A DNA stretch of 40,433 nt from an uncultured bacterium (GCA_948433885.1 CAOJEC010000008.1:1-40433), one strand, 5' to 3'. Shown: positions 17,536 through 26,574, counted from the stretch's first letter. Numbers and translations are program-made. Notes: generated from the letters alone by a model not told the origin.

Positions 17536-17627
17536 AATTTTTTTCCTTATCTAAATAAGGATATCATACTAGGTTAATGGTTGTCAAATCGACCCATTCG
17601 GTTTACTTTTTTAATAGAAAACTTTAC

Positions 17628-17651
17628 AAAAAAAGAGTAGTAAAACTACTC
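17628..17651 (-). terminator. Terminator of ftsZ
   Basis: gagtag (17635-17640), loop taaaa, ctactc (17646-17651). On the minus strand it is followed by a run of seven T. The ftsZ stop codon lies in the stem. Confidence 0.8.
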
Positions 17652-18701
17652 AAAATCTCTATCTCTCAAAAATGGCGGAAGATCGTAATCTTCAGGTTCA
17701 CTTTGTGGTTTTCTTTCCTCTTTAGGGACATATTCGCCTTCTCTATTTATTGCATCATCATCGAATCCCGTAGCAATTACTGTGACGATTACCTCGTCGT
17801 TTAGATTTTCGTTTATGACAGCACCGAATATAGTGTTGATATCGGTACTTGCTGCTTCTCTTACGACTTCAGCGGCATCTTCAGCTTCGAAGAGTGTCAA
17901 CGATTTACCACCAGTAATGTTGATGATGGCATCTGTAGCACCTTGTATGCTCGTTTCCAAAAGTGGACTAGAGACGGCATGTTTAGCTGCTTCGATAGCT
18001 CTATTTTCACCTACTCCGATACCTATACCGATAAGGGCATTTCCGCGTTTTTCCATGACTGCTTTGACATCGGCGAAGTCGAGGTTTACGAGTCCTGTTA
18101 TAGCGATCAAGTCACTTATAGATTGTACTCCACGGTGAAGTATGTTGTCTACTTCTTTGAAGGCATCCGAAATAGGTGTAGATTTGTCTATTATATCTCT
18201 CAATCTATCGTTAGGAATTACAATCAATGTATCTACATTTTTCTTAAGTTCATCGACCCCTTTGAGGGCTTGCTCCATTCTTCTTTTTCCTTCGAAACGG
18301 AATGGCTTAGTGACTATTCCGACAGTCAATGCACCCAAGCTTTGAGCTATTTCGGCGATGACAGGAGCACCTCCTGTACCTGTTCCTCCGCCCATTCCGC
18401 ATGTTACGAAGACCATGTCGGCTCCCTTGAGGGCTTCTTCTATTTCACTTTTCGATTCTAGTGCCGCTTCTTTTCCTACTTCAGGTTTAGCACCGGCTCC
18501 CAAACCGTTCGTTATTGTAGAACCGATTTGTAGTTTTATAGGGGCTTTACTATTATTCAAAACCTGTAAGTCCGTATTTGCAACTATGAAATCTACACCT
18601 CTTACACCGGACTCGATCATTCTATTGACGGCGTTGCATCCACCTCCACCGACACCGATTACTTTGATTTTTGCTATTTGGTCCATTTCTAATCCGTTCA
18701 T
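17646..18701 (-). CDS. ftsZ: Cell division protein FtsZ
   Basis: Tubulin-like GTPase that polymerises into the division ring. 351 aa. The nucleotide pocket ([15 protein letters not shown], 14-28), the tubulin signature GGGTGTG (104-110) and the T7 catalytic loop NLDFADVK (206-213) are all intact. A short linker (about 318-338) leads to the conserved C-terminal peptide LPPFLRDR, which binds FtsA and other membrane anchors. AGGAGATG stands 6 nt before the ATG. It follows ftsA with a 15-nt gap, the usual ftsA-ftsZ order. No other division or cell-wall gene lies next to the pair. Confidence 0.98.
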   Translation of the reverse strand: MNGLEMDQIAKIKVIGVGGGGCNAVNRMIESGVRGVDFIVANTDLQVLNNSKAPIKLQIGSTITNGLGAGAKPEVGKEAALESKSEIEEALKGADMVFVTCGMGGGTGTGGAPVIAEIAQSLGALTVGIVTKPFRFEGKRRMEQALKGVDELKKNVDTLIVIPNDRLRDIIDKSTPISDAFKEVDNILHRGVQSISDLIAITGLVNLDFADVKAVMEKRGNALIGIGIGVGENRAIEAAKHAVSSPLLETSIQGATDAIINITGGKSLTLFEAEDAAEVVREAASTDINTIFGAVINENLNDEVIVTVIATGFDDDAINREGEYVPKEERKPQSEPEDYDLPPFLRDRDFE

Positions 18702-18716
18702 AATTTCATCTCCTAA

Positions 18717-19961
18717 CTAATTATCAAAGAAATATCCGAATACCTTACCGAGTAAGGAATTGTTATTAGTATTCGTCTCTTTATCGCCTAGTTTCATATC
18801 TTCGAGTTCTTCATTAGAAAATATGGACAAGGCTTTGCCTTTCGTTTCTAAGCGTTCGTCGTAAAGTTTTATTGCTCCGACGGCACTCGTATACGAATTA
18901 TCTCTCGCTCCTATTAGATTCAACTTTCCGATAGTAGCTCTTTTTCCAAACTCAGAATCGACTACATAGTTGAAATCGCGAAGTTCCGTGAGACCTCCTG
19001 AAACAATTATATAACTAATTTCGCTTTTTGTTAAGATATTTATTTGTTTTTTTACTAAATTTAATATATCTACTATTCTACTCGTTGCGATTTCACTCAT
19101 ATCGTATTGATTCAATTTAACTTCTTCACCATCGTAGTTGGTGACTAGCCTGTATTCATTGGGGTTGGCTAATTTACTGGAAGCGAGTGTTATATCATTG
19201 TAAATGGCTTTGGCATCCGATTCATCAATCTTGCATACGAAACTGATATCATTTACGATGTTTTTGCCACCGTTTCTGAAAGTCGAAACTTCCGTGATCA
19301 TACCTTGATCGAAGATGGATACTGTACCAATTTCTGCTCCTAGATTTACTATTACTCCGTATGTGACATCGGTAGAAGCGTTTTTAAAAGCATAATAATC
19401 GCATACTGCAGTCGGAACGACATCCAATACCTTTAGGCCGGCTTTGTTGACTATGTCGAGCATTTCACTTACATAATCTTTATGTGAAGAAACGACTAAG
19501 GCTTTTAGTCCCAAGTTTTCACTCACTTGACCAACAGGATGAGAAGTTACGACATCTCCATCGATAGTAAATTCGACTGGCAAAACGCTCACCAAGGCAT
19601 AGTCCTCAGGAATCTTTCCATCGACACATTTCGATATGACATTTTGGACATCTGACCCACTTATCGTCTTAGTCGCGTCTTTTATTTTTATAGCACTTGC
19701 CGATTTGCTGATTCTAGTTCCCACCATGTTCAAGCATAAAACACACTTTTCTACCGTTACACCGAGCATCTTTGAAGACTCATCTACTGCTTCTTTGATA
19801 GAAGCGATGACTGCATTTTCATCGACTATCTTACCACGTTCGATACCTTTAGTTTCGGTTTTAGAAGCACTCAAAATGTGAAGACGATTATCAAAGAATT
19901 CGCCGACGACCAATTTTGTACTGTCACTACCGATATCGATGCTTGCTATTATTTTCCTCAC
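18717..19961 (-). CDS. ftsA: Cell division protein FtsA
   Basis: Actin-like ATPase that tethers FtsZ to the membrane. The start region [18 protein letters not shown] is the first phosphate loop. [16 protein letters not shown] (phosphate 2) and [12 protein letters not shown] (adenosine motif) follow in order. The C-terminus [12 protein letters not shown] is an amphipathic membrane-targeting helix. Two in-frame GTG starts exist. The one at 19961 ([12 protein letters not shown]) lies 8 nt after GGAG and is preferred; the one at 19970 overlaps that site. Co-transcribed with ftsZ. Confidence 0.95.
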   Translation of the reverse strand: MRKIIASIDIGSDSTKLVVGEFFDNRLHILSASKTETKGIERGKIVDENAVIASIKEAVDESSKMLGVTVEKCVLCLNMVGTRISKSASAIKIKDATKTISGSDVQNVISKCVDGKIPEDYALVSVLPVEFTIDGDVVTSHPVGQVSENLGLKALVVSSHKDYVSEMLDIVNKAGLKVLDVVPTAVCDYYAFKNASTDVTYGVIVNLGAEIGTVSIFDQGMITEVSTFRNGGKNIVNDISFVCKIDESDAKAIYNDITLASSKLANPNEYRLVTNYDGEEVKLNQYDMSEIATSRIVDILNLVKKQINILTKSEISYIIVSGGLTELRDFNYVVDSEFGKRATIGKLNLIGARDNSYTSAVGAIKLYDERLETKGKALSIFSNEELEDMKLGDKETNTNNNSLLGKVFGYFFDN

Positions 19962-19990
19962 ATTGAACACTCCATTTTTTTACACAATCA

Positions 19991-20020
19991 ATTATACTAT
20001 AAATAGTTGTTAAAGTAAAA
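19991..20020 (-). promoter_or_regulatory. Promoter of ftsA-ftsZ
   Basis: Minus strand TATAAT (19991-19996) is perfect. TTTTAC (20015-20020) is a weak -35 at 18 bp. Confidence 0.5.
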
Positions 20021-20050
20021 TCTTTTTTGGCTCTTTGAGATGTCCTGTGT

Positions 20051-20935
20051 TTAGTCATTTAATTCATCATTTTTCCAAGGTTTTACATGAATTAATGTAA
20101 GACGTATTTCGGGAACGGATGAAAGAATGAAGTTTTTGATCCGATCTGCTATTTCGTAGCTTGCGATTGTAGAAAGTTTGCCTTCTACATAGATAGTCAT
20201 AGATATTTGATATTGATATCCTATGGGAGAAGACGCAAAGTGATCTACACTTTTTACCTCTTCAAATGAATTTACGATGTCGATGATGTGTTCTTCGATT
20301 TTTGTATCGATCGCTTTATCCATCAAAACGTCGTAACTTTTTTTGAATATTTGGAATGAGGATGCGAATATCCAAACTGCTATAAAGAGTCCTACTAAAC
20401 TGTCGAGAGTGAATATGCCTTTTGAAGCAAGAAGTACGGATATTAAATTTAGAGTGGTGAGTACACAGTCATTACGGTGATCTATCGCATTCGAAGAAAT
20501 GAGTAAATTATCGTATTTCCGAGCAATTTTAGCAGTGTAAATGTACAGCAATAATTTTAATATTATCGTCAAAAGGCACACGATGATAAGCCATGGAGAA
20601 TAAGTGTATTCTTTGGGAATTACGAGATTTTTTAACGAAGAGTATATGAGATTTGTTGTTAGTAAGAACATTACGATCGAAATTATGAGAGAATAAATAT
20701 ATTCTGCTTTTCCGTGACCATAATTATGGTCGGCGTCTCTTGGTTTTGAGGATATGTGATTTCCTAAGAAAGTTATAGCCGACGTGATGACATCTGAGAT
20801 GCTGTTGAAGGCATCGATCGTCATCGCTTGTGAATTGGTCAATAGTCCTATGGAAGATTTTATGAGAAATAGAAATAAGTTTCCTATCATGCCGTAGATA
20901 CTGGCCACTTTTATTTTTTTGAACTTAGTATTCAT
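20051..20935 (-). CDS. Cation diffusion facilitator with manganese-type metal site
   Basis: 294 aa, six membrane helices and a C-terminal metallochaperone-like domain (about 205-290). The transport-site motifs are NSISD in helix 2 (N44-D48) and DHRND in helix 5 (D152-D156). That is NxxxD/DxxxD, as in Mn-exporting CDF proteins such as MntE, whereas zinc exporters have HxxxD in helix 2 or 5. Manganese efflux at the cytoplasmic membrane is therefore the best prediction. The ATG at 20935 is preferred over TTG at 20938 because AAAGGTGA lies about 6 nt before it. Single gene. Confidence 0.87.
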   Translation of the reverse strand: MNTKFKKIKVASIYGMIGNLFLFLIKSSIGLLTNSQAMTIDAFNSISDVITSAITFLGNHISSKPRDADHNYGHGKAEYIYSLIISIVMFLLTTNLIYSSLKNLVIPKEYTYSPWLIIVCLLTIILKLLLYIYTAKIARKYDNLLISSNAIDHRNDCVLTTLNLISVLLASKGIFTLDSLVGLFIAVWIFASSFQIFKKSYDVLMDKAIDTKIEEHIIDIVNSFEEVKSVDHFASSPIGYQYQISMTIYVEGKLSTIASYEIADRIKNFILSSVPEIRLTLIHVKPWKNDELND

Positions 20936-21047
20936 CAAAAATCACCTTTATATATTTTATGAAAAAAGGTGTTCTATTGTTTATAAGGATATGTTTTATA
21001 ATGTCTACAATTTAAAAAATGAGCCCTTAAATGGGTATTTTTGCATA

Positions 21048-21075
21048 TAAAAATGAGAGCAAAACTCCCATTTTA
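21048..21075 (-). terminator. Probable terminator of surface protein B
   Basis: Imperfect stem (taaaaatgagag with ctcccatttta, one mismatch) followed by a T-rich stretch on the minus strand, about 90 nt after the stop codon at 21167. Confidence 0.5.
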
Positions 21076-21128
21076 TCTAGCTTTCAGCCCCATAGTCATC
21101 AACTGGAACCACACTTTTTTTCTATTTT

Positions 21129-21166
21129 TCCCTTTAAATACTGACTTAGATTAAAACTGTCCGGTT
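21129..21166 (-). repeat. Conserved 3' flank of surface protein B
   Basis: 38 bases after the stop codon, 34 identical to window positions 1-38 after the paralogue's stop, without gaps. Confidence 0.7.
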
Positions 21167-22705
21167 CTAAGCTTGGTATGGATCTGTTGTTGTTCCCGTT
21201 CCTCTCAAGGTTTTTACGTATTCTGCACTTAGGTTTATGACCGGTGCTATGGCACCACTGTAGTATACATAATTGTAGTACATGCCGCTGTTAAGGTGCA
21301 CGATGAACACACTAGCATAGCCGTTATAATAGTAAGGCGAGAGCGACCAGTACCAATAACTTCCGCCTCGGTTTAAGTAATACCTTGTATTTGATGTATT
21401 ATACTTTCCTGAACCTGCGGCTACTATTTCATCCGCGGTTATCAAGCCTACTGGATATGTTAGTGCTCCGTTTCCTTTACTCGTGTCATTCACTGTAAAT
21501 GCATCATTCTTTTGTGCACATCTGAAAGTTGGAGTTGCTCCTGTATATCCGCCGAAACATGCTCTCATTCTCGCGAATGCTCCATAGGCTGTATAATTAC
21601 TTCCATAACCTAATCCTGTGTCCTCAAACCATCCTGTTTCTGCCTTTCCTGGTGTGCTCCTATCATTACAAAACAGTGTATCCGATACTGCGCTTCCATA
21701 TCCTTTATCTGCTATATTCGTCTTGTACCATGCATCTACTACTTCCTTGATTGTTGAATCGGCTGTGTTCGTCTGAGCCTGTGCCTTGCTTGTACTTGCC
21801 GTTGTCCCTGACGGTCCATACATCCATCCTACATATTTGTTGTCATTATAACTACTATTGTACGCTTGTCCTGTCTTGATGAATCTGTTTGAACTGTTTG
21901 CTCCATTCGCATGTGCCTGTGTTCCATCATATATGATTCGGAGTGATCCATCTCCATTGACTCGGATTATTCTCCAATAGAAGCCTGCGAATTTGACATA
22001 GTTGTTTGTTACTGCTCCTCGATAGTAATAACTTGTCCCATAATCATCTTCCATCTCGAAGACTCCTTCATCAGTTGTCGCTGGATCGTCGAACCCACTC
22101 TTTGTTCCTTGCGATGTCACATTTAGATGTTTTAATGTTTCTAATCCATAGTTTATTTCATAATTTATGTCTTCTACTTTGAACTTCGTATTGAATATGG
22201 CATTTATATCTGCATCTTGATTGACATCACTCAAGTAATTCAAAGTTATTTCTAAATTGTAATAATATGTTTTACCTACTGGTATAATTAAACTGTTTGC
22301 TAAGATTTTCTTTGAAGCATTCTTGGACTGTGGTACATTGGTTTTACTTACTACTTCAGTATATGTTCCATTTTCAGTTTCACTGTAAGAAAGTGTATAA
22401 GTTAAACTACCTTCATTGTATGTATTGACCATCTCATCGAAGAACATCTTGACTTTCGCGTCCGCTGTTCCAGTATTCTCAATCGTGAATTTCTTGGTGA
22501 CCGATTCTCCAAAGTTTAACACGGCATTTAAACCTAAATCGTTATCACTGAACTTAACACTTACAGTTGCCGTATTGAGAGTAGCATCCAGCGGAGTAAC
22601 TTCTCCCATCGCGGTGAAGTATGCATAAGATACACTTCCTACGATCGTCAAGACTGACGCGATTGCGACTAACAAACATATCATTCTCTTCGTTCTCAAA
22701 TTCAT
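21167..22705 (-). CDS. Secreted surface protein, TasA/SipW-type N-terminus plus lectin-like C-terminal domain (paralogue B)
   Basis: 512 aa; same architecture as the protein encoded at 39-1559. The signal segment ends VSYAYFTA. The following TasA-like domain is identical to paralogue A for about 65 residues, then diverges modestly. A seven-residue net length difference lies around residue 185 (EINYGLETLKHLNV). The C-terminal domain keeps YYYRGAVTNNYVKFAGFYW, GWMYGP, DTLFCNDRSTPGK and ITADE. Between YWYWSLSP and IAPVINLSAE a 28-residue window differs at most positions from paralogue A yet has equal length. In this copy the window is rich in Tyr, Ser, Asn and Gly, and nearly all codons end in C or T. 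Exported and probably ligand-binding; ligand unknown. Confidence 0.75.
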   Translation of the reverse strand: MNLRTKRMICLLVAIASVLTIVGSVSYAYFTAMGEVTPLDATLNTATVSVKFSDNDLGLNAVLNFGESVTKKFTIENTGTADAKVKMFFDEMVNTYNEGSLTYTLSYSETENGTYTEVVSKTNVPQSKNASKKILANSLIIPVGKTYYYNLEITLNYLSDVNQDADINAIFNTKFKVEDINYEINYGLETLKHLNVTSQGTKSGFDDPATTDEGVFEMEDDYGTSYYYRGAVTNNYVKFAGFYWRIIRVNGDGSLRIIYDGTQAHANGANSSNRFIKTGQAYNSSYNDNKYVGWMYGPSGTTASTSKAQAQTNTADSTIKEVVDAWYKTNIADKGYGSAVSDTLFCNDRSTPGKAETGWFEDTGLGYGSNYTAYGAFARMRACFGGYTGATPTFRCAQKNDAFTVNDTSKGNGALTYPVGLITADEIVAAGSGKYNTSNTRYYLNRGGSYWYWSLSPYYYNGYASVFIVHLNSGMYYNYVYYSGAIAPVINLSAEYVKTLRGTGTTTDPYQA

Positions 22706-22836
22706 AATAAAAGCCTCTTCTCTTCTATATTAGATTAGCATGAATTATCCAAAAAATTTGTCTAATCGAGTCATAAAAAATTTGTAGCAAAATTATCACT
22801 ATAATTAGATATTCATCTAATCTCTACTATGATCAC

Positions 22837-22865
22837 ATTATACAAAATATATTTTGTATAAGCAA
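22837..22865 (-). promoter_or_regulatory. Promoter with perfect 24-bp palindrome for surface protein B
   Basis: Minus strand TTGCTT (22860-22865), 17-bp spacer, TATAAT (22837-22842). Bases 22838-22861 are a perfect 24-bp palindrome with arms TTATACAAAATA. It spans the whole spacer and touches both boxes, which is the expected place for a repressor. The promoter of paralogue A has the degenerate form. Confidence 0.75.
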
Positions 22866-22888
22866 GTGTTAAGATAGGTTTTAAATAT

Positions 22889-22923
22889 AAAAAAGAAGAT
22901 CAACTCTTTTTCATTGATTCTTC
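22889..22923 (-). terminator. Terminator of the zinc-ribbon/CFI-box gene
   Basis: gaagatcaa (22895-22903) pairs with ttgattcttc (22914-22923) with one mismatch, followed on the minus strand by six T. The stem overlaps the stop codon. Confidence 0.65.
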
Positions 22924-23540
22924 TTTTTAATAGTAAAAGCTCCATGTCCTCCGGACTTTTGATCATAATTCTTTTGGGCTTCATCACCAATACAATATTT
23001 GACATCGTATTTGTTCATCAAAGCTTCGGTCATATCTCTATATAGTTGGATAGCTTCATCGAAACAGTCTAAAGCAATAAATTTAGTCGCCTTTTTTAAA
23101 TACACAAATATATCTTCGGCTACTGATCGACGATTCTCGTCGGCTTTAATAGCTTTTGCCAATACAGGTCCAACTACATCATACAACATCAACAAATCCC
23201 TATATTCAGGATTATCTTGCATATGATTTCCTCGCATGAATCGGAGACTTTCCAAGATCGGTGAATCATCTTTCATGCCTAAGATTTCGACGACTGCTGT
23301 AGTGATAAAACATCCTACTGAAGTGTAGCCTTTATTTGCTGCTCTATATTCTTGTGCATTCTTAATCGCACGGGAAGCTTTGTATACGTCATATCTTCTT
23401 TCAGTAAAATCTCTACATACATCTCCCAAAAAATCGTCTGCGGGCAAGTATTTACAACTTTTTTCGCACATAGAAATCCCTGTAGTTTCATCGACATTGT
23501 CTATTTGAAAATGTCTACAATTTCCACACACATTTCCCAT
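22911..23540 (-). CDS. Unknown protein with N-terminal cysteine cluster and CFI-box region
   Basis: 209 aa, cytosolic by lack of signal peptide. The N-terminus has cysteines at 5, 8, 25, 29 and 42 (CGNC, CEKSC, VC), which suggests a zinc ribbon. Residues 76-130 (GCFITTAVVEILGMKDDSP, LESLRFMRGN, LYDVVGPVLAKAI) match the CFI-box domain found at the C-terminus of many bacterial proteins, including those with a zinc ribbon. The remaining C-terminal part is helical and ends in a Lys-rich tail. No function is known. Single gene with its own terminator. Confidence 0.6.
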   Translation of the reverse strand: MGNVCGNCRHFQIDNVDETTGISMCEKSCKYLPADDFLGDVCRDFTERRYDVYKASRAIKNAQEYRAANKGYTSVGCFITTAVVEILGMKDDSPILESLRFMRGNHMQDNPEYRDLLMLYDVVGPVLAKAIKADENRRSVAEDIFVYLKKATKFIALDCFDEAIQLYRDMTEALMNKYDVKYCIGDEAQKNYDQKSGGHGAFTIKKKNQ

Positions 23541-23587
23541 TTTATATTCTCCCCCCTTCTAGGTGAGAAGTATTATAGCACAAAACT

Positions 23588-23610
23588 AAAAAAGAAGCAA
23601 ATATGCTTCT
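23588..23610 (-). terminator. Terminator of the TasA-like gene
   Basis: Perfect stem gaagca / tgcttc (23594-23599, 23604-23609) with a 4-nt loop and six T on the minus strand. Confidence 0.85.
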
Positions 23611-23624
23611 ATGTGATCTCAAAA

Positions 23625-24248
23625 TTATTTTACACTAACTGGGTTAGTAAGATCGATATGAGCTCTGAAACTTTTTCCTTGGTTGTTATCTTGAGTTTTA
23701 TCCTCAAAATTGACGAAGTTTAGAGTCATTTGGTATTCGTCAGTTTGACCGATAGCAATTCTCTTGTCGTCGACAAATTGGTACTTTTTAGGAACATTGG
23801 CTCCATCAGTCAAATCCCATTGAAGTCCATTAGTGATTTCTGTCACATTAGTCGCGTCACCGATTTTTTTGACTGTACCAGTGGTTGTAGATGTGATGCT
23901 CAAAAGCAATTGTCCATCTCCATCGATGTTGTTAAGAGTATTTTCATCGATAACTAGTTCGAGGTCATATTGTTGGTCAACAGTACTTGTGCTAGGATTA
24001 GTAACTGTAAATCTTCCTTGCTCTTCTGAATTAGTCGTTCCAGGAATGATGTTAGCCAATTCGAATTGTTGTCCAAGATATTGAAGTCCAACTGGTGCAG
24101 CAGTCGAGATACTCATGCTTTGGTTAGATTCGTTATTGACTTGTGTAGAGAAGTACGCGAATGTAGCACCTACTAATGCTACTAACAATGTCGCAACTCC
24201 GATAACTGTCAATAAAATTGTATTTCCGTCTCCCTTTTCTCTGTCCAT
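23625..24248 (-). CDS. TasA/camelysin-like SipW-dependent secreted protein
   Basis: 207 aa. The N-terminus DREKGDGNTILLTVIGVATL is followed by LVGATFAYFSTQ, the signal pattern recognised by SipW-type signal peptidase. The mature part is all-beta (PGTTNSEEQGRFTVTNPST, YDLELVIDENTL, YQMTLNFVNFED), as in TasA biofilm fibre and camelysin proteins. A fibre or matrix role is the family expectation. It shares only the signal type with the two large surface paralogues. It lies directly downstream of a two-component system with no clear terminator between (24249-24351), so co-regulation is possible. No SipW peptidase gene is in the window. Confidence 0.78.
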   Translation of the reverse strand: MDREKGDGNTILLTVIGVATLLVALVGATFAYFSTQVNNESNQSMSISTAAPVGLQYLGQQFELANIIPGTTNSEEQGRFTVTNPSTSTVDQQYDLELVIDENTLNNIDGDGQLLLSITSTTTGTVKKIGDATNVTEITNGLQWDLTDGANVPKKYQFVDDKRIAIGQTDEYQMTLNFVNFEDKTQDNNQGKSFRAHIDLTNPVSVK

Positions 24249-24351
24249 TTTATATTCCTCCTTTACTATAACAAGTTTAGCAAAGTTAAATTAAAAAAGC
24301 AACAAAAAAGTAGAGATTTTTAAAAATTATACAATCATAATATGTCGATTA

Positions 24352-25734
24352 TCATTTTTTGGCGATAAAGTAAAAATTTGTTCCTTTTCCTACTGTACTT
24401 TTTACTCCGTATATGAAATCGTGAGCTTCGAGTATTTCTCGCACTATGGATAATCCTAGTCCTGTGCCTACTTTGTTGCGTTTGTGTTTCTTTTCAGTTT
24501 TGTAATAGCGGTCCCAAACGTGTGCTATTGTCTTTTCGTCGATGCCAGCTCCTGTGTCTATGATTTCTACTTGGTAACCTGTTTTGACTTTGGTCAAATT
24601 TATGTAAACTGTAGAATCAACGCCGGTGTAATTGATGGCATTGTTTATCAAGTTGTATATGACTTGATTCATTTTTCCTTTGTCTGCGAAAATCATAGCA
24701 GATTCGGGGCCCGTATAGACGAAGTTGTAATTTTCGGTCAGTTCGAGTATTTCGAATTTTTGAATGATGTTTTTAATTTCTGATACTAGATCGTATTTTT
24801 CTTTGGTCAATTTTTCGGCATTGGCTTCGAGTTTGGAAAGAGAGATTATATCATTGACTAATTCATTTAAGCGATCCGACTCGTTTATGATGACATTCAA
24901 ATGTTCTTTTCTCTTAGCGGGATCTTTATATGTGATGTCGCGAACCATTTCGGCATAAGATTTTATGAGTGTCAAAGGGGTTTTCAAATCGTGACCGACG
25001 TTTGCCATCAAATCACGTCGATAATCGTCAGTTTTGATCATTTCACTCATCGCGTAGTTTAATGTTTCCGATAGTTCATCAATTTCCGAAATGTTCGAAG
25101 GTTCAAATTTTACTTGCAGGTCCCCTTTACCCATCTTTTTAGCCTTCTTCGTAATTTCGAAAATCGGTTTGGTGATCGAGTGTGAAACAAAGTATGCAAT
25201 GACTATAGATAAGATGATGACTACTATCAAAAGATATATCAATTGTTCTTTCAGCACTTTGTTTGTAGCATCTAAGCTTTCCAATTGACTGTTTATGAAA
25301 ACGTAATTATCCCCGATTCGCATGCCAAAGAGAAAACTTTTCGTATTGTAAAGGGGATTCGTTATTTTGTAAAACATACTTTCCTCTTCACCTGTGTACA
25401 TACGATCCATCAAGTTGGCGGTTTTATTACTAGGAGACTTGAGCAAGCACCCTTTCATGTTTTCGTTATAAAGATATTTACTTGTTCTCGTCACGTATTC
25501 GATACAAACGTCTTGTTCATTGCTTATCGATAAGAAAAAACTACCCAGGTCATCGATTCCATTTTGCAATTTTTGAGCGATGCTTTCCACTTGATCTATT
25601 TTGTACACTTCGTAGTAGTAATTTAGATATAGTGTTTGAAAAAAATACAAAATCATCAGGATGAAGATGCTGAAGAGAGTTATCGTAAAAGTCGTCTTCA
25701 AACTGAAGGAGTATTTTCTATTCTTTATGTTCAA
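24352..25734 (-). CDS. Sensor histidine kinase (HAMP-HisKA-HATPase)
   Basis: 460 aa. First membrane helix about 13-34, extracellular sensor about 35-165, second helix about 166-187 (YLLIVVIILSIVIAYFVSH), HAMP linker to about 240, and HisKA with the phospho-acceptor in NVGHDLKTPLTLIKSYAEM (about 246-264). The ATPase domain has NLINNAINYTG (N box), DTGAGID (G1) and GTGLGLSIV (G2), so it should be active. It overlaps its response-regulator gene by 17 nt. The ligand is unknown; two of the extracellular cysteines (in QDVCIEY and MKGCLLK) may be paired. Confidence 0.93.
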   Translation of the reverse strand: MNIKNRKYSFSLKTTFTITLFSIFILMILYFFQTLYLNYYYEVYKIDQVESIAQKLQNGIDDLGSFFLSISNEQDVCIEYVTRTSKYLYNENMKGCLLKSPSNKTANLMDRMYTGEEESMFYKITNPLYNTKSFLFGMRIGDNYVFINSQLESLDATNKVLKEQLIYLLIVVIILSIVIAYFVSHSITKPIFEITKKAKKMGKGDLQVKFEPSNISEIDELSETLNYAMSEMIKTDDYRRDLMANVGHDLKTPLTLIKSYAEMVRDITYKDPAKRKEHLNVIINESDRLNELVNDIISLSKLEANAEKLTKEKYDLVSEIKNIIQKFEILELTENYNFVYTGPESAMIFADKGKMNQVIYNLINNAINYTGVDSTVYINLTKVKTGYQVEIIDTGAGIDEKTIAHVWDRYYKTEKKHKRNKVGTGLGLSIVREILEAHDFIYGVKSTVGKGTNFYFIAKK

Positions 25735-26380
25735 ATTTGTAACCTACCCCTCTAAGTGTGACTATGTTATCTTTATACTTTCCAATTTTGCTTCTCAGTG
25801 TTTTGATGTGCGTGTCTACCGTACGATCGTCTCCATAAAAGTCGTAGCCCCATATGTTCGTGAGCAGTTGTTCTCTCGATACGGCGATATTTTCGTTTTC
25901 GATGAGATACTTCAAGAGTTCGTATTCTTTCAAAGTCAAGATGGCCTTTTCATTGTCTACGTATACTTCACGAGCTCCATCATCGATGACGAGAGTGTCT
26001 ATAGTATATTTCTTTGTTACTTTATTCACTCTTTTCAAGATTGCTTTTATTCTAGCCATAAGTTCCTTTGGACTAAAAGGTTTTTGAACATAGTCATCTA
26101 TTCCCAAATCGAAGCCTAAGAGTTTATCGTATTCTTCTCCACGTGCACTGAGCATCAATATGGGTGTATTCTTTTCTTTTTGTATTTCCTTGACTGCTTG
26201 ATAACCGTCTAGTTTAGGCATCATTATATCCATAATGATGAGATCGTATGAATTTTCTTTACATTTGTCGATCGCTTCTAAACCGTTGGACGCTTCGTCT
26301 ATTTCGTATCCTTCGATCTCGGCGTATTCTTTGATTACCGTTCTAATAAGTTCTTCATCATCTACTATCAATATTCTCAT
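25718..26380 (-). CDS. OmpR-family response regulator
   Basis: 220 aa. Receiver domain 1-115 with acidic pocket VDDEE (8-12), the phospho-acceptor in LIIMDIMMPKLDG (about D51) and the conserved Lys in VQKPFSPKEL. The C-terminal winged-helix domain (about 125-218) has LTLKEYELLKYLIEN and RTVDTHIKTLRSKIG, the OmpR DNA-recognition region. Partner of the overlapping histidine-kinase gene. Targets are not evident; the TasA-like gene downstream is the nearest candidate. Confidence 0.95.
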   Translation of the reverse strand: MRILIVDDEELIRTVIKEYAEIEGYEIDEASNGLEAIDKCKENSYDLIIMDIMMPKLDGYQAVKEIQKEKNTPILMLSARGEEYDKLLGFDLGIDDYVQKPFSPKELMARIKAILKRVNKVTKKYTIDTLVIDDGAREVYVDNEKAILTLKEYELLKYLIENENIAVSREQLLTNIWGYDFYGDDRTVDTHIKTLRSKIGKYKDNIVTLRGVGYKFEHKE

Positions 26381-26406
26381 AAAGTGCTCACTTCCTCACA
26401 AGAGAT

Positions 26407-26436
26407 ATTATAGCATATTTGTGAAGTTTGTATGAA
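26407..26436 (-). promoter_or_regulatory. Promoter of the two-component system
   Basis: Minus strand TATAAT (26407-26412) with TTCATA (26431-26436) at 18 bp. Confidence 0.45.
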
Positions 26437-26521
26437 TAAGGGCATACAATATACTAAAAATTTTTAAAATGCACACTTTTAAAAGTCTTTACACTTGTAT
26501 GTAAAGTTGACGTTGAACGTG

Positions 26522-26550
26522 TTGTGCATTGAAAGTTGGTGTGTTAATAT
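26522..26550 (+). promoter_or_regulatory. Promoter of the 200-aa unknown gene
   Basis: TTGTGC (26522-26527), 17-bp spacer ending in an extended-type TGT, TAATAT (26545-26550). Followed by AAGGAGA and the ATG at 26575. Confidence 0.55.
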
Positions 26551-26574
26551 AAGCAACCAAAAGGAGAGATTATT

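Noticed and set aside
21167-22705. Diversity-generating retroelement variable region
   Set aside because: No reverse transcriptase or template repeat is in the window. Between the two paralogues third codon positions also differ, which adenine-specific mutagenesis from one shared template would not give. Kept only as a hypervariability finding.
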